Origin: JAMCXS01 sp964459065
GTDB lineage: Bacteria; Acidobacteriota; Terriglobia; UBA7540
DNA: 6,740 nucleotides
NCBI GenBank assembly: GCA_964459065.1
Contig: CAYWMN010000213.1
Span: forward strand, 1 to 6,740
Reading direction: 5' to 3'
In this document: positions 5,135 to 6,740 of the stretch, piece after piece
How the letters are laid out: every line of letters starts with the position of its first letter
Numbering within the stretch: position 1 is the stretch's first letter
Position numbers and translations under genes: made by a program
Notes under the pieces: model-generated
What the model saw: only the letters and a program-made list of their open reading frames with translations
Told to the model about the DNA's origin: nothing
Databases searched by the model: none

Positions 5135-5626
5135 TTACTGGCTCACTCGCATGATTTCCTGCTGCTTAACCGCGTAGGACCGCGGAAGTCCCGGGTATGG
5201 CAACAGCGTGTTCATCTGCGCTTGAGCGTCAACCTTGACATATTCCAAGATCCGGCTCCCCTGGCAGTCTGTCGTCTGGCAGGTCGAGCTGGACCCGTCC
5301 GAGCAACTGCAGAAGTGGCTGGGGGTCACCGTTACGTTGTCGATGTCCGATGCGTCTTGTTCGGCCGCCTGTACCATTCCGGCGTTGTCGGAAGCCGTCA
5401 CGCGGTTTTGGGCTCCGTATTGCACGCCCGCCCGGGCGGCGTGGTCCAGCACAATACTCGCGTTGGCCAGACGCCCGACCTCCAAAACTCCAACCAGGAG
5501 GAAGGAAGCCACCGGCAGCACGAAAGCCAATTCCACGACGGCCTGCGCGGTGTCTGCCTTCCAGAGTCCGACGATTCTTTCCGCCACTCGGCGGATCCGG
5601 GTTCGATTCGTTGAGATGCTCATCAT
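5135..5626 (-). CDS. TadE-like pseudopilin with a four-cysteine loop
   Basis: This is a second TadE family protein, 163 residues, N-terminally anchored with an exported C-terminal domain. After a basic leader comes the motif AQAVVELAFVLP, with Glu32 in the +5 position of a prepilin-type site, but residue -1 is Ala27 instead of the usual Gly. The membrane segment covers about residues 33-51, followed by the TadE-type LEVGRLANASIVLDHAARAGVQYGA. The exported part has a Ser-rich loop with Cys106, Cys108, Cys116 and Cys121 (FCSCSDGSSSTCQTTDC), likely disulfide-linked. The start at 5626 has GGAGG 5 bases upstream; an ATG at 5650, directly after the TadG-like stop, would add 8 residues but has no binding site. 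The short gap to the TadG-like gene (24 bp) indicates one operon. Processing by the prepilin peptidase is uncertain because of the Gly-to-Ala change. Confidence 0.86.
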   Translation of the reverse strand: MMSISTNRTRIRRVAERIVGLWKADTAQAVVELAFVLPVASFLLVGVLEVGRLANASIVLDHAARAGVQYGAQNRVTASDNAGMVQAAEQDASDIDNVTVTPSHFCSCSDGSSSTCQTTDCQGSRILEYVKVDAQAQMNTLLPYPGLPRSYAVKQQEIMRVSQ

Positions 5627-5631
5627 TTTCC

Positions 5632-5636
5632 CCTCC
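5632..5636 (-). promoter_or_regulatory. Shine-Dalgarno site of the cysteine-containing TadE-like gene
   Basis: GGAGG on the - strand, inside a longer purine run, lies 5 bases before ATG 5626. It favours this start over the ATG at 5650. Confidence 0.75.
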
Positions 5637-5650
5637 CTTATTCCTTTCAT

Positions 5651-6739
5651 CTACTCCACCAGGATTGCACTGTGAATGGGTGAAAACCCGTTGGGGTCGG
5701 TCGTGTACGTGTCAGGAAAATACGTGTTGTTGGTGATTTTCACAACGTCCGCCACGAGAATCGTGTAGGCGGCGTTCGTGCTGGTTCCGGAATAGTTCAG
5801 AGTGGTTGTTGGAAAGTAGAGCGTTCCCTGAACCGTCAGCCCGCTGCCGCCGGCGATGGTGCTGTCAGCCCCTGAGGACCCTCCCGAGATGGATCTGTCT
5901 TGAAAAAACAGGATTCCCCGATAGGTGCCCGAAGACGGAGCGATCAGTTCACTGTTGCTCCCGCCTGTGATGGAAAGTCCTTTAAAGGAAGTTTTTGTGC
6001 CGGTCAGGTAGAAAAAGACCCCGTTCCCATCGACATTGGCGCCTCCGCTGACGTTCAGGCCCCCGCCGTTAATGATGTAGGTTCCAGGGCTGAAGTAGAT
6101 TTCGGTTGACCCGCCCCTGATACTGATACCGCCGCAATAGGTGCCAGGATAAAGCGTGTGGGTACCTCCCGAAAAGGAGACACTGTTGTATTGGCACGCC
6201 CCGACGCTCGGCGGTTGCAGGTACGCCAAAGGGTCGCTGAATGGCGCAATGCCGCTGACCGGAATCGGCGAAGGCGCGCAATTGGAATCGTTCTTGAATT
6301 GCCCGACGACTCCAATATACTTCGCCGTCAAGCATCCCCCGCCGTTCGTCACCAGGGCTGCTTTGTCATTGTTGGAGTTGTCCAGAATGCCGCACTTGGC
6401 ATCGAGATTGGCGCCGCCACTCACCGAAAAAGCGGCGGATACAGTGGGGTCAATGGAATAGATGCAGGCCCCCGAGGCTCCCGAGTAAGCCACCGCCCGC
6501 GTGCTGACCATTTGAGAATTAATGCCCAGCACTTTCATGAAGAAGGTCGGCTGGACCTGGGAAACAATCACTTCCACATAGCCTGAATTGCCCTTGTGCG
6601 GGCCACTGAGCGGTGGATTATTCACCGTAACCGTGGCTCCCTTGACGCCGTTCGTAAAACCGTCGGTTGCAGCGTCCTTGCGAGCAGCCGCCGTCACGTC
6701 GCCGTATTGCACTTCCGAGGCTCCGGCCACTGCGGCACT
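5651..6739 (-). CDS. TadG-like Tad/Flp pilus-associated surface protein, 5' end missing
   Basis: This is a large exported protein next to two TadE-like genes, interpreted as a TadG-like minor component of a Tad/Flp pilus. The frame is open to the right edge, so the N-terminal membrane segment lies outside; 362 residues are visible and the GTG at 6730 is not a real start. The visible N-terminal part (SAAVAGASEVQYGDVTAAAR, then a beta-rich domain with VTVNNPP and FFMKVLG) resembles the TadG/Tad-like region. From about residue 100 (counting from the GTG) it turns into Ser/Gly/Thr-rich repeats: S/R/T/A-G-G triplets at about 104, 187, 205, 228, 255, 282 and 293, suggesting a right-handed beta-helix. 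Six cysteines (89, 113, 133, 151, 179, 199) may pair outside the cell. PGTYCGGISI and GILFFQDRSI are distinctive of such proteins. The gene ends at TAG 5651. TadG-like is a good guess; the function (tip adhesin or cell-envelope anchor) is unproven. Confidence 0.8.
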   Translation of the reverse strand, partial: SAAVAGASEVQYGDVTAAARKDAATDGFTNGVKGATVTVNNPPLSGPHKGNSGYVEVIVSQVQPTFFMKVLGINSQMVSTRAVAYSGASGACIYSIDPTVSAAFSVSGGANLDAKCGILDNSNNDKAALVTNGGGCLTAKYIGVVGQFKNDSNCAPSPIPVSGIAPFSDPLAYLQPPSVGACQYNSVSFSGGTHTLYPGTYCGGISIRGGSTEIYFSPGTYIINGGGLNVSGGANVDGNGVFFYLTGTKTSFKGLSITGGSNSELIAPSSGTYRGILFFQDRSISGGSSGADSTIAGGSGLTVQGTLYFPTTTLNYSGTSTNAAYTILVADVVKITNNTYFPDTYTTDPNGFSPIHSAILVE

Positions 6740-6740
6740 G

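Noticed and set aside
5117..5736. Several + strand open frames opposite the TadE-like and TadG-like genes
   Set aside because: They are Arg/Pro/Ser-rich shadows with no motifs; the - strand genes there have strong ribosome binding sites and clear family features.
6055..6335. Overlapping - strand short frames inside the TadG-like gene, considered as sign of a frameshift
   Set aside because: The main TadG-like frame is uninterrupted from the right edge to 5651 with coherent repeats, so no frameshift is needed.
1..6740. CRISPR array, tRNA, insertion sequence or phage attachment site
   Set aside because: No regularly spaced repeats, no cloverleaf-like sequence, no transposase-like protein and no terminal inverted repeats with target duplications were seen on reading both strands.

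Overview
The window is GC-rich, densely coding bacterial DNA. It carries genes on both strands, and both end genes run off the edges. I find no tRNA, rRNA, CRISPR array or insertion sequence. The best guess for the source is a soil- or sediment-type Acidobacteriota or a related phylum. That guess rests on the style of the TadG-like and cysteine-bearing TadE-like proteins and on the mixed single-operon layout; it is inference, because no phylogenetic marker gene is present.

Layout, left to right. (1) On the + strand, the last 250 codons of a pirin (cupin metalloprotein) are followed after about 100 bp by a complete aldo/keto reductase with an excellent ribosome binding site. (2) A 163-bp convergent gap contains a perfect GC-rich stem-loop. 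(3) On the - strand lies a tight two-gene unit: a single-HKD phospholipase D-like nuclease (upstream) and a SixA-type phosphohistidine phosphatase 15 bp downstream of it. (4) About 700 bp without a secure gene follows (3197-3910). It holds an AT-rich patch that looks like a promoter or divergent promoter pair, a possible 49-codon ORF with a CxxC motif on the + strand, and two - strand hairpins, one of which has the form of a rho-independent terminator. (5) On the - strand are a stand-alone receiver-domain response regulator that probably starts at TTG, and upstream of it the end of a Tad/Flp pilus gene cluster: two TadE-like pseudopilins and a large TadG-like surface protein that continues past the right edge.

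How the genes relate. The three - strand genes at the right (TadG-like, TadE-like with cysteines, TadE-like with canonical processing site) are contiguous, share strong purine-rich ribosome binding sites, and read as the minor-pilin end of a Tad secretion/pilus operon. The receiver-only protein follows after 213 bp and may be a separately transcribed regulator of that machinery or simply a neighbour. The PLD-nuclease/SixA pair is probably co-transcribed. The pirin/aldo-keto reductase pair looks like ordinary oxidative or aromatic-compound metabolism. Nothing here is a clear new defence or mobile system. The most open questions are the PLD-SixA pairing, the 3197-3910 gap, and the glycine-repeat TadG-like protein.
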